Shown: positions 53,826 to 64,000 of the stretch, in pieces | Numbering within the stretch: the first letter of the stretch is position 1 | Layout: each line of letters starts with the position of its first letter | NCBI GenBank assembly: GCA_021292165.1 | Contig: CM037876.1 | Location: 114,085,379-114,149,378 of the forward strand | From: Shinisaurus crocodilurus | Lineage: Eukaryota > Chordata > Lepidosauria > Squamata > Shinisauridae | Reading direction: 5' to 3' | DNA length: 64,000 nt | Position numbers and translations under genes: made by a program | The notes under the pieces: generated by a model | Database searches by the model: none | What the model was told of the DNA's origin: nothing | What the model saw: the letters and a program-made list of their open reading frames with translations, nothing else

Positions 53826-55514
53826 CAGTATTTTTCTTTTGGAATTTTTCTCTTGGAAGAGCACTTACTTCCAAAGGGCAGGGTTTCTCCTGGGTCCTGT
53901 TGCCCACACTTTTCTCCAGCTGTCACATGTTATTGTACGGGGGATGCATGTACTTGTATTCACTCCACCACTATGTGAAGACAATCCTTGATTGGACACA
54001 TACTATTCCACATACATATTATCTGCACTTAATTGGTCAAGTGTTCACATTTGACAGGTGTCAAGTTGCCTAATATGCCTAACAGCCTATCCTGAGTTCA
54101 GCTCTTCTAATCTTAAAGGCAGAAAGTCTAGTTAATGTTGTTCTGGTAAGTACATCATAGAATATTTACAAGAAGAGCAAGCTTTATGCTTGATTTTATA
54201 GCCACAGAAACATAGGAATGTTTAATTGGGTTACCAGCAATCAGTTTCTATTCGAAAAGCAATAGGTAATTAACGGTTTACTCCATCTAGAAACCTATTT
54301 TAAACAAGCAACGTTTTGTGCCTGAGGCTAGTCTTTCCATTTTAGAATCCATTTTTTGAAGTTTTGCTTAAAAATTACTGTGTTTACTCTGAAGGCTGAC
54401 AATCAATTAAGAATTCTAGCTTTTATTTAAGATATTTAAAGTAAGACCTCTGCTTTTAAAATACCAAATGGATACTGGAATGAGAGTGATGCATTTTTTA
54501 AAACATAAGATTGTCAGTTTTTCTCTAGTGCAACTGAGATAAACTAATCAATTATAGAACAGAGTCCATGCCAAATTACACTTCACAGCATGCATCCAAA
54601 CAAACATGCAGCCTAACCCTAGGTAAGTTTACGAAGTCTCACTCCTAATGGGGCCTATAAGTAAGTATGCATAGGGATTGTAACCTTAAGCACTTTTGAG
54701 TCCCATTGATTTCAGTGGGAGAGAGATGCACATATTTAAATCTTCCCACTGAAATCAATAGGACTGAAAAGCTTTTTTTGGCCTATACATGTACTACCTT
54801 GAAGTCCAATTCTCAACAGAAATTGTCAATTTCAGGGAAATTGTGCCTGAAGTGTTTGCAGCTATAAACCTACAATCTATGTATAAATACGTGTGCTCTG
54901 AAATTCATTTCCCTATGCTGCTGTGGCAGCCTGTAGTAGTTTGATCCCAAGGACCATTTTTGTCCTTAAAATACTTTTGACCAAAGTTAGTGTAATATAC
55001 ATCAAGGAATTTACCTGGTATCCATCCCAAACTTTAAAAAAGATTAGGTGCAGGGGGATCGTTGTTGCTGTAGGAGCAGTGAATCCCAAAAAGAAGTTAA
55101 AGTGGTGCTGTATACTTCTTGAGCCAACCAGGGGAAAAGGCAAGACATCATATATAAAGAGGATACTATCTAGCATAAGCTGAACAAGCCTTGTTTGCAA
55201 GTGAAGGATCTGGTGCTGCTTTTAGTCTTTTCAATGTTTTCACGTTGTTTTTGTAATTTTTAATCTCTTCCCTTTGTTGTTGTTGCTGCTGCTGCTGTTT
55301 AAATCCAGCTAGTGTGATTTCTGTATGATTTCTGTATGATGGTGCTTTGCAAGGATGTCTTATAATGACCAACATTTGGTCAGCCCTACTCATTCATTCA
55401 CTAACGCTTGTTTTGTATTGTAAAATAAAAGTGCTTTACTTGCAAGCTGTATATAACCTTGTACAAAATTCCCCACTCCTTTTTTCAATTATTACTATAC
55501 ATGGAGTTGTAACA

Positions 55515-55520
55515 AATAAA
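55515..55520 (+). promoter_or_regulatory. Candidate distal polyadenylation signal AATAAA
   Basis: AATAAA in GTTGTAACAAATAAAATGTT, followed by a T-rich region. Preceded 91 bp upstream by another AATAAA (55424-55429). I take this pair as the probable end of the LRP6 transcript. Confidence 0.55.
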
Positions 55521-55661
55521 ATGTTGATTTTTTTATAATACACTTGAATGGAAAATGTATTTTGTTCATTGTATTGATCGAATACAGGGAGTTTAATTTA
55601 AACTAACAAAATTGAAAGGACAACACGATACAAGGAGCCAAACTCTAGTGAACACCTATGC

Positions 55662-55897
55662 CTGGAGAGCCAGTGTGGCATAGTGGTGAGAGTGTTGGAC
55701 TGGGACTCGAGAGATCCGGGTTCTAGTCCCCGCTCGGCCATGAAACTCACTGGGTGACTTTGGGCCAGTCACTGACACTCAGCCTAACCTACCTCACAGG
55801 GTTGTTGTGAGGATAAAATGGAGAGGAGGAGGAGGATTATGTAAGCCGCCTTGGGTTCCTTGCAGGAAAAAAGGCTGGGTATAAATATAATTGATTG
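55662..55897 (+). mobile_element. tRNA-derived Sauria-type SINE
   Basis: The head has pol III promoter boxes: A-box region TGGCATAGTGGTGAGAGTG and B box GGTTCTAGTCC. The central body includes ACTCACTGGGTGACTTTGGG and GCCTAACCTACCTCACAGGG. The tail includes GCCGCCTTGGGTTCCTTGCA and GGGTATAAATATAAT, ending in an ATTGATTGATTAATT tract. This is the layout of squamate Sauria SINEs. The tRNA part does not fold as a functional tRNA (no CCA-compatible acceptor), so it is a retroposon. Confidence 0.92.
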
Positions 55898-55952
55898 ATT
55901 AATTGCATCAGCCTTCAACCTCATTGGCTCTGCATTGCAACATTTTGTTTAT

Positions 55953-56036
55953 AAAATGGAGAGGAGGAGGAGGAGGACCATATCAGCTGCCTTGGGTTCC
56001 TTGCAAGAGGGGGAAAGGTGGTATATAAATGTAATA
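55953..56036 (+). mobile_element. Sauria-type SINE tail fragment
   Basis: AAATGGAGAGGAGGAGGAGG, CTGCCTTGGGTTCCTTGCAA and GGTGGTATATAAATGTAATA repeat the 3' half of the preceding SINE. The head is missing. Confidence 0.8.
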
Positions 56037-56639
56037 ATATTATAATGATAATTTTGACCCTTTTTATGCTCCGTAGCAGTTCCAGATGCCATCTTGTTTG
56101 CAAATGTTCAGTTTTTGTGGTCCCCCTGGATTTCAGGGTGGGGACGGCACTGCACTGGTGGGGCAGGGGCTTAGTTGCTAGGGGGAGTGTAGCCTGTTGA
56201 TACCATCTGGTGGGTCCGGGCTGAGCCCAGTGAAAAGGGGGAGCTAGCTGATGGTAAAGCCTTTCATCAAGTGAAGCACAAAATGGCCTGTTACCTTTCT
56301 ATCCACTCTATCTGGAAGCCTTGATATTTGGTAACCCTAGCAACAGCACATTACTACTACACTGTTGTTTTACTTTCATTGCTAATTTCAGTAACAGTTA
56401 TCACACTAAACCCTGGGTGGAACCAGACTGATTTTGGTATGTTATGAGAGGAGTAAGGGTAGATGGACCCTGGCAGAATCGGAATAGACTGGCTTTTTCA
56501 GATCCCAAGACTGTGTGCCCACCAGAATATGGTTTATTAGTGAGCTAGTAAAATGCAGGTTAGTTGGCAATCCTAATTTAAGTTTCTATGCCACCTTCCT
56601 CTCAAAGCAACTCTATCCTGCTGCCTTATGTTATTAAAA

Positions 56640-57430
56640 CTGGGACTATATCACATGCTGTAATAAATAGCTCTTACTCCTATTGGAGTGCCTTCCACCA
56701 GCTTTAGCCCAGTTGTGGCCCTATCTGGATGGGGATAGCCTAGCATCAGTGGTCTATCCTCTGGTTAAACTACTGCAATGCATTGTACGTCAGGCTGCCT
56801 TTGAAGACAGTTCAGAAAATGCAGCTAGTGCAGAATTTGGCTGCCAGTTTGTTAACTGGGACTAGGTGATGTGAACGTATAAGCACAGTCCTGGCTCACC
56901 TGCATTTGTTGCCAATTTGTTTCTGAGCCAAATTCAAAGTGCTGGTTTTAACCTATAGAGCCCTGTATGGCTTGGGACCCCAATACCTCAAGGACCACCT
57001 TTCCTCATATGAAACTACCCATTCCCTGAAGTCAGCTTCAAAGGCAATTTCCTATGTGCCCCCTCCAAGAGAAGCTCAGTGGGTGTCCGTATGGGAATGG
57101 GCCTTTTTGTCATAGGCCCATGTGTATGGAATACACATACAGGCCTGTGGCTCAAGCTGGCTCAGCTTGTCTGAGTGTGGAAAGCTAAGCAGGGTCAGGC
57201 CTGGTTATCACTTGGATGGGAGACCCCTCCTCTAGTTTCCTGCATTGTGCAGGGGGTTGGACTTGATGGCCTTGTAGGCTCCTTCCAACTCTATGATCTA
57301 TGAAATCTATGAATGCTCTCCCGAAGAAAGCTCATCTGGCAGACACTGTCATCTTTTCAGAGCCAGGCAAAGATGTACTCATTTCCCCAGGTATTTGGAC
57401 ATTAGTTGTGGACCAAGTTGGGTGGGCTGT
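56640..57430 (+). pseudogene. L2-like LINE C-terminal fragment split by a 5S-SINE
   Basis: Translated pieces such as VKLLQCIVRQAAFEDSSENA, and in other frames HLHLLPICF-like and KVLVLTYRALYGLGP-like residues, correspond to the C-terminal part of the L2-like LINE at 37642 (YCNALYVGLP...ALTFKSLNG). Reading resumes after the SINE with NALPKKAHLADTV, equal to LWNSLPSDLRHAPS. It is heavily frameshifted. Sequence downstream to 57511 is unremarkable. Confidence 0.65.
57140..57314 (+). mobile_element. 5S-rRNA-headed SINE, full length, with CR1-like tail
   Basis: Leader AGGCCTGTGGCTCAAGCTGG; 5S segment TGTGGAAAGCTAAGCAGGGT and CCTGGTTATCACTTGGATGG; linker CCTCCTCTAGTTTCCTGCAT; tail GTGCAGGGGGTTGGACTTGA and CTCCTTCCAACTCTATGATC. 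It interrupts the L2-like LINE. This is the best complete copy of the chimeric SINE in the window. Confidence 0.9.
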
Positions 57431-57511
57431 TTTTGTGGTGTTCATTCTTGGCTGTGAGTAGCGGGAGCTTTTGTGTATGAACATTTTTAATATTGAATTG
57501 TTTTTAGATTA

Positions 57512-60500
57512 TTATTTTTTTTAATTTTATTTAAATTTTAACATATAAGATACAAAATACATAAATACACAAATTATACAAACAAACACATAAAAAAGAA
57601 TGATAATAAGTTCACACCCCACCGGGACCAACTAAACTACATAACTATACAGCCTTCCAAAATTGTAATGACTCTTGTGAGGGTATGCACCCTTTCCCAC
57701 TTAATAAAAGAAAACCTATATCTTTAAAATCATTTTGTTTTGATAATCCCCTTTTAACTTTAATACTACATGTTAATTTATCATTAATAGCAATATCCCA
57801 TACTTCTTTATACCATTCCTCTATTTGTTAGCCATATTGCATTTTCCATTTTCTAGGTATCATTAACCTTGCTGCTGTCAATAAGTTTGAAATTAAATCT
57901 CTAATAACCTGAGTACAATGAACCTTATCATAAACTGTTAGTAATGCTATCTATGTTAGGACATACCTCTAAGTTTATCCCAGTTATTTATGCTGGTCTT
58001 GGACCATAATAAAGATTTGTTTGTTGTTTATCCCAGTTATTTCATTTATCTCTTTAAATACTATTTGCCAAAATTTCTGTACATTCTTACAACCACATAT
58101 GACCATAAATGCTAGTTTCCTGACATCCTCTCCAACATAATGCTGAGAATTTCATATCAATTTGGTTTAATTTTACTGGCGTTAAATACCATCTCCAAAC
58201 CAACTTATAATAATTTTCCTTTATCTGTATGGACATAGTTTTCAAAATATGCAAATCCCTTATCTTCCCCCAGCTCTGATTACTTATCTTTTCCATCAGA
58301 TCATAATCCCATACAGATTTAAGATAATCTTGTTGTTCTTCAATTTCCAACAACATTTTATAGATTTCACTTGTACCTTTTATAACTGTATTTCCTTCTA
58401 TAGATTCCCTTTTCAAATCTTGTATATTCTCTACATTTTTCATTTTTCCTTATCCAATTCTTTGTCCATTGTTCTAGTTGCATAAAATTAAACCAAGATA
58501 TCTTCCCCTCTCCTAACATTTCACTTATGTGCTCTTTACATCTTTTCCACCCAATCCTTTAATTTAATAACTTTCTTCTCCCTTAATAACATTTTCATTT
58601 CCCTTCTTAAATTTGTTGGAAAATTTTCCAACACCACCGCTGGAGTTAATGGAGAAATAGCTGTTACAAATTTTTCTTTATACCTTGCCCAAATCTCTAA
58701 CACGTTCATTAAAAATGGATTTTCAATTCTTTTCATCAGCTTCTTGATAGGTTTAATTAAATCTATGAAAAATATATTTTCTAAATTCATATCCAATTCT
58801 TGTGTTTCCATCTCCAGACAAGTTAAATCTTTTGGTCTTGAGATAATATTCACAATATATCTTAATTGGTTAGCTATATAATATAACTTTAAATTAGGGA
58901 GACCCAATCCTCCTATTTTTTTAGATTTATACCACCTTTTCTTATTGACCCTTGCTTTTTTTTATCCCCATTACAAAATTTATTAAACATAATTTGCCAT
59001 TCCTTCAATTCCACTTCTGATACCTTAATTGGTAACAGCCTAAATAAAAAATTAATCTTAAGTAAAATCTTCATTTTAATAACCGCTATTCTACCAAACC
59101 ATGAAAGCTTAATTTTTCTATATTCCTCTAATTTATTCTTGATCTCTTTAATTTCTTAAAATTTTCTTCTTCTAGCCTATCTTAATTTTTTGAAATATTT
59201 ATACCTAAATATTTGATTAAATTCCATATCCTAATATTAACTTTATTCCTAATTAAACCTTCCTCTTCCACCTTATTATGATTAAACAACATCATCTCTG
59301 ATTTAAGCCAATTTATTTGTAGACGCGTCATTTCCCCAAATTCCATCAAATGTAATTCTGTTCTATCCATAGTTTCTAAAGGATTCTCGATTGTCAATAA
59401 GGTATCATCTGCAAACAAACTTATCTTAATCTTTTCTTTATTCCCAATCCCATTAATACTCTTATCCTCTCTAATTGCGTTAGCTAAAACCTCTTTAACC
59501 AAAGCAAATGAAATCAGGGAAAGGGGGTATCCTTGCCTAGTGCCTCGGTCTAGGGAGATTTGTTCTGTTGTGCGTACCATTGTTCACCATGACTGGTGCA
59601 ATATTTTGTGACTATAATTGATTTATCACACCTATAAATCGTTCTCCAAAACCAAAAGTTTTTATTATCATTTTTAAGGCTGGCTTTCCACGCAATCAAA
59701 AGCCTTAAAAAATATCCAAGGCCATTATCCCTGCTGTTAAACTACTTTTCTTAATTATATTTATTATATTCAGCACTCGTCTAATTAAATTTGCCATCTG
59801 TCTTCCTGCCATAAAACCACATTGATCCATCTTAACAATCTAAACATAAACCTATTCATCCTTTTTGCCAATATTGCTGTCAATGTTTTAGCATCCTGAT
59901 TTATTAAAGAAATAGGTCTATAAGATCCCGGGTCAGTCGAATCTCTATCTAATTTTGGAATAAATACAATTAAGACTGTTTCCACAATGGTGGGATCCTA
60001 CCCCCCTCTAATACTTTATTAAATAACAACTTTAATTTAGGTATTAACATTTTCTTAAATATTTTATAATATTCCGGTCCCAAACCATCCACTCCTGGGG
60101 TCTTCCCCCCCCTTTTAATTTATTAATAACTCCCTCTATTTCTACTTCAGAAATCGGTTGTGCCATTATCTCCCTGTCAGCTTCCTGCAACCTAATGTCT
60201 CTCAATATATTCTTTAATCTTCCCCCCAGGACAACCCCCTGTAGTGTACAATTCTTGATAAAACTCTTGAAATATTTCTAGTTTTTCCTTCATCAAATCA
60301 CATCTTTTACCAGTTTTATCTTTAATCACACCAATTAAATTCTTAGCCTTTTTTGATTGCGTTGATCTAGCCAGCATCTTAGAATTCTTATTACTAAATT
60401 TAAAAAAACTCCTTTTTCAAATATATCAAATTTCTTTGGACTTTTTCCATATCCTTATCCTATAATTCCTTCCTTTCCACTTGCAATTGCACATAAATTT

Positions 60501-62396
60501 GCTTATTTCTATCCATTATAAATTTCCCTTCCAATTCTCTAATTTCTTCCTCCAATCTTTTCATATATTCTTCTTGTTGTCTTTTCAGTTTACATGATTC
60601 TCTGATACTAATCCCTCTCATCACTGCTTTCATAGTATCCCACACTATACCCTCACTACATTGTCCCATATCATTAATTACCCATTGCATTTCTTTTTCA
60701 ATTTTATCCACTATGTCTATACTGAAAAATCTTTGTATTTAACCTCCATCTTTTAGCTTCCCTATAATCTTTCTTAATTTTAATATCCATATTAACTAAC
60801 ACATGATCCATTACTTTTATAATCCCTACATCTGTATTCATCACTCTTGAAGTTAAATTTTTTGATACAAAAATATGGTCTAGTCTAGAATAACTCTTAT
60901 GAACCCATGAATAATAAGTAAATTTCTTTTCATCTCCTTTCATCATTCTCCAAACATCCCACAACTCATTTCTATTCATAATTTTATTTAAAATCGTGAT
61001 ATTATTACGCCTTTTGTCTGCAGTGGGATTCGATTTATCTTTCTGTTTGTCCAACACCATATTAAAATCCCCTGCCATTACTATAAAACCCTTTCGAATA
61101 TCCTCCATTTCTTTAAGCACTTTCCCATAAAATCCCACCTGATTTTCATTTGGAGCATATATATTAACCAATGTATATTCTTCCTCCCCCTTACACCCTG
61201 TAGTATTGCATATCTTCCCATGTCATCTTTTTTTCACATTTACCACATTAAAACCACATTTCTTTTATACCTTGGATTGCAAGTAACTTGGTCTGAGAGC
61301 ATTTTGCAAGACAAGCAAATTTTTTAAATAAATTTTGACTTGATAAACAAGTGACGTCTTGCAAAACAAGTAGTCGTAGGGATGTAACGCTTGCCTCGAG
61401 CAATCGGCCCTGCTCACTGCCCACTAGAGACTCGCTTTGATATAAGAGTGTTTTGGATTACAAGCACGGTTCCGGAACGAATTATGCTTGCAGTCCAAGG
61501 TATTACTGTATAATAATCGCAACCCATCTTGGTTTTGAGGTTCCATAAGCTTTCTCATAAATAGCCGACCACCTCAATTTAAGCTCATTAACCCCTTCTT
61601 TTGATTGATGTGTTTCCTGAAGGAATATTATATCTGCTTTATCTCTGTTCAGTAACGCCTCCACCCTTCTCCTTTTAATAACAAACCCTAAACCTTTAAC
61701 ATTCAAAATTGTAATCCTTAGATTATTATCCATAATCTTTAAAAAAAAAATTCTCCTTGTTGATCCCTTGAAGTGACACACATAACTATTCCCCTAACCC
61801 CAAACCCCCTCCCCCAATCCCCACACATTTAACATTTTCTTTCCCTCAGGGTTAAATACCCCTGCACATGACTTATTAAACCTCGGGGGGGGGGGAGGCC
61901 ACCCCAGCCTCCTGAGCAACAACCGATCTTCCACTCCCAGTCCAACACTGCTATATCCCTTGTCTTACTGCTATCAGGTATTGGTTACACAATAATCTCT
62001 TAATTGAAAAAAAAAAAAAAAAAAAGGAAAAAAGGACAGGAAAAAAAGGAAGAGAAATATAAAACCAGAATACTATTAAGTCGTAGATCAATCTTCTATA
62101 CTTTTCCAGCTCTCTTCTTCATCTCCACAGTAGAAAAGCCCCTATATACCTTTGCCTCCAACCACTCCTATTTCTTCTTGTCCTCCTGCACCATCTTTTT
62201 CCAGTAGCCCCAGCTCACGCAACAAATCCACTCCTTGCTCCAAAGATGTTATCTTACAGTATTTTTTAACCAATGAAAATCTTAAGAAAACTGGATAGCC
62301 CAAGCTATACATAATTCCATTCTTCTTCAGTACAGCAATACAAGGCTTCACACTGCATCTCCAATGTATTGTTTGTGCACAAAGATCATTAAACAC
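57512..62396 (-). pseudogene. 5'-truncated L1-type LINE (ORF1 end plus ORF2)
   Basis: On the minus strand from 62396: ORF1 C-terminal domain (VFNDLCAQTIHWR, LKKNGIMYSLGYPVFLRF); an inter-ORF region with a poly-A tract near 61997; ORF2 endonuclease (ITILNVKGLG, IIFLQETHQSKEG, then NIYAPNENQVGFYGKVL, GDFNMVLD, SRLDHIFVS); RT blocks (FIPKLDRDSTDPGSYRPISL, RQGYPLSLISFALVKEV, LFADDTLLTIENP); and the C-terminal TPVKLNQIDMKFSALCWRGC. Multiple frameshifts and stops, plus a Tigger MITE in the endonuclease, inactivate it. It ends 3' near 57512 in an A-rich tail (T-run on the + strand). It is related to, but distinct from, the fragment at 32143. Confidence 0.88.
61267..61508. mobile_element. Tigger-like MITE inserted in L1 endonuclease
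   Basis: Starts ATACCTTGGATTGCAAGTAA (outermost CAGTA lost) and ends CAGTCCAAGGTATTACTG followed by TA. The interior shares GCAAGACAAGCAAATTTTTT and TTGGATTACAAGCACGGTTC with 4227-4477. It separates the N-terminal endonuclease residues (GTSKPRWVAI) from NIYAPNENQ. Confidence 0.8.
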
Positions 62397-63007
62397 TTGG
62401 ACTGGGGCTGTTACATCAACTCTCTAGGCATTTGTCCAATTGCTTTCATTTTAAAAAATCCCTTCCGAGCACCTTTGATGGGCCATAGTCAAAGTGGCCC
62501 CGAAACTACTGCACCCCCTCCTGCCTGGCTGGACCGGTTCGTCCTGTCAGTGAAGGGAGGGGTCGGGGATCTAGAGGGGAGGTAAGAGAGGGGGTAAAAG
62601 AAGCAGCCAGGACTTCTGTTGGTTGTTGGAGATAAGGTGCATCAAAGCACGGAGTGGGTCGTCGACTCAGGCCAGCCCGGACATTCAACCCCCAAGTGGA
62701 GTGCCTGGGTATGCTAGTGTAAGTTCTTAGTTGTTAGGTTAGCCTAGTGTATACTCTCTGTTGTTAGTTGAGAATAGCGTAGATTCTCAGTTGTTATTTT
62801 GTAGTTCTGACTGTGTGTAACAAGGTATTGTCTTTTGTCAATTTCTCTCTCCTTATCTCCCTTTCCAAGTTGTACTTATTTACTATTCAATAAACTTTCT
62901 TTCACTTTCCCTAAGCATAGTTTTGCTTTGACTCAGTGCTAAATTCCAGTGTTTACGACCCGAGCTGAACCAGGGATTGCAAGTGGGAGCCCTAGGCTGT
63001 CAGTGAA
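62397..63007. other. Intergenic, LTR-like or retroposed segment
   Basis: CTGTCAGTGAA occurs at 62544-62554 and 62997-63007 and brackets about 440 bp. The interval has short internal repeats (TAGTGTAAGTTCTTAGTTGT, then TTCTCAGTTGTTATTTT), an AATAAA (about 62889) and a pyrimidine-rich stretch. This could be a solo LTR or a processed sequence, but no canonical TG/CA ends were fixed. No ORF of interest. Confidence 0.35.
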
Positions 63008-64000
63008 AGCTGCAAAACTCCCGTTTTGCAGGGAAACTATCGGGGCATTTCTCTCTTAGCAACCGCAGGTAAAATATTTGCTAGGATTCTCGCAAACCGT
63101 CTTCTATCTATTTCAGAAGAGATCCTCCCTGAAACTCAATATGGTTTCCGCCCCTCTAGAGGGACAGTAGACATGATTTTTACTGCACGTCAGCTCCAAG
63201 AAAAATGCCGGGAGCAAAATCAACCCCTTTATATGGCATTTATCGATTTGGCTAAGGCCTTTGATACTGTAGACCGTACAGCTCTCTGGACTATCCTTAT
63301 GAAATTGGATGCCCCAATAAATTTGTGAATATCTTGCGACTTCTCCATGACAACATGACGGCAACGGTTTTGGACAACAACGGCTCTCATGGTGCTCCAT
63401 TTAAAGTGGGATCAGGTGTTAAACAGGGATGTGTTATCGCCCCAACATTATTTGCCATTTTCATCGCCATGGTTTTACATCTTGTCAAGGGGAAACTTCC
63501 CACCGGTGTGGGAATTATATATCGAACAGATGGAAAGCTTTTTAATCTCAGCAGGCTGAAAGCAAAAAGTAAGGTAATTACAACCTCCGTTGTGGAACTT
63601 CAGTATGCTGATGATAATGTGGTCTCTGCACATTCAGAGGATGATCTCCAAACTATCCTAAATGCTTTTGCAGAAGCATACGAAAAACTTGGTCTCTCAC
63701 TTAACATCAAAAAAACCAAAGTGCTTCATCAGCAAGTGCAAGCCAATCCTTTGGTGATGCCATCTATCCAGCTTGGCGGGACAATACTGGAAAATGTCGA
63801 TCATTTTCTCTATCTTGGCAGCTATCTTTCTGTTACAGCTAACATCGACAGTGAAATCCAGCATCGTTTGAGCTCCGCAAGTGCCGCATTTTCTCGAATG
63901 AAACATAGAGTGTTCGAGGATCGGGATATCTGTAAGAAGACCAAAACGCTGGTTTATGAAGCCATTGTATTACCAACTTTATTGTATGCCTGCGAAACAT
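63008..64000 (+). pseudogene. Non-LTR retrotransposon reverse transcriptase, cut by window end
   Basis: Frame 2 from 63026 gives GNYRGISLLATAGKIFARIL, ETQYGFRPSRGTVDMIFTAR, LYMAFIDLAKAFDTVDRTAL. A single-base change near 63322 moves the reading to frame 1, which is open to the window end: GVKQGCVIAPTLFAIFIAM, LQYADDNVVSAHSEDDLQTI and LYLGSYLSVTANIDSEIQHR. The YADD motif is intact. The clade is uncertain: the NYRGISLL and GVKQGC pattern fits RTE-like or related LINEs found in many animals. The 5' end is truncated just before RT. Confidence 0.8.

Larger units (their letters stand above)
49404..55540 (+). other. LRP6: Probable LRP6 3' UTR
   Basis: About 6.1 kb of AT-rich, mostly non-repetitive sequence follows the stop codon. 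Candidate polyadenylation signals are AATAAA at 49778-49783, 55424-55429 and 55515-55520. The last is followed by a T-rich stretch, and repeat content rises sharply after 55650, so I place the main end near 55540. A few short repeats interrupt it (52366-52454, 53200-53440, 53690-53825, 54600-54770). The length is comparable with the long 3' UTR known for vertebrate LRP6; the exact ends are inference. Confidence 0.6.

Noticed and set aside
55670..55750. Possible tRNA gene (A and B boxes present).
   Set aside because: No full cloverleaf, and it is followed by a SINE body and tail.
62397..63007. Endogenous retrovirus LTR.
   Set aside because: AATAAA and flanking repeats are suggestive, but no TG/CA termini, primer-binding site or internal genes were seen.

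Overview
The window is vertebrate nuclear DNA, most likely from a squamate reptile. The evidence is a split vertebrate gene with short exons, long introns and consensus GT/AG junctions, together with a squamate-style repeat load: a tRNA-derived Sauria-type SINE, 5S-rRNA-headed SINEs with CR1-like tails, CR1, L2-like and L1/Tx1-like LINEs, Penelope-like elements, DIRS-type tyrosine-recombinase retrotransposons and many hAT and Tigger MITEs. Nothing looks prokaryotic. The species cannot be named from the sequence.

The only host gene I can support is the 3' end of LRP6, the Wnt co-receptor, on the + strand. Seven coding exons (4631-4756, 19421-19657, 34527-34637, 37366-37596, 40264-40400, 41337-41434, 49112-49403) join with compatible phases into 409 C-terminal residues. 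They encode the fourth EGF-like repeat, three LDLR class A repeats, the transmembrane helix and the whole cytoplasmic tail with its five proline-rich Ser/Thr phosphorylation motifs. A long 3' UTR follows, probably ending near 55540. Upstream propeller exons lie outside the window.

The rest is intron and intergenic sequence filled with transposons. 5652-11695 is a structurally complete DIRS element with inverted terminal repeats and an internal complementary region that matches both outer ends. It has a long gag ORF and a 1062-aa ORF that is deceptive: two single-base insertions put the methyltransferase-like segment and the recombinase catalytic tyrosine out of frame. 13889-18936 is a 5-kb palindrome with about 2.34-kb arms and a 364-bp GC-rich spacer. 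20263-21589 holds a MITE and a LINE fragment with a 138-bp fold-back. 24481-26212 is a Penelope-like remnant. 26504-32118 is a second, decayed DIRS element split by a hAT MITE and followed by an L1 3' fragment with an exact 15-bp target duplication. 35010-36710 is a hAT-type element with an exact 8-bp target duplication and two further layers of insertion inside it. 37642-39240 is an L2-like LINE; 41540-46370 is a CR1-type LINE broken up by insertions; 47574-48840 is a CR1 copy with an intact 394-aa ORF. Downstream of LRP6 come Sauria and 5S SINEs, a 5'-truncated L1 on the minus strand (57512-62396) and the start of another LINE that runs off the window end.

I did not find a clearly new biological system. 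The most unusual objects are the large palindrome, the DIRS element with its accidental RNase H-recombinase frame fusion and long two-frame overlap, and the chimeric 5S-SINEs sitting near a CR1 copy that has the same 3' tail.
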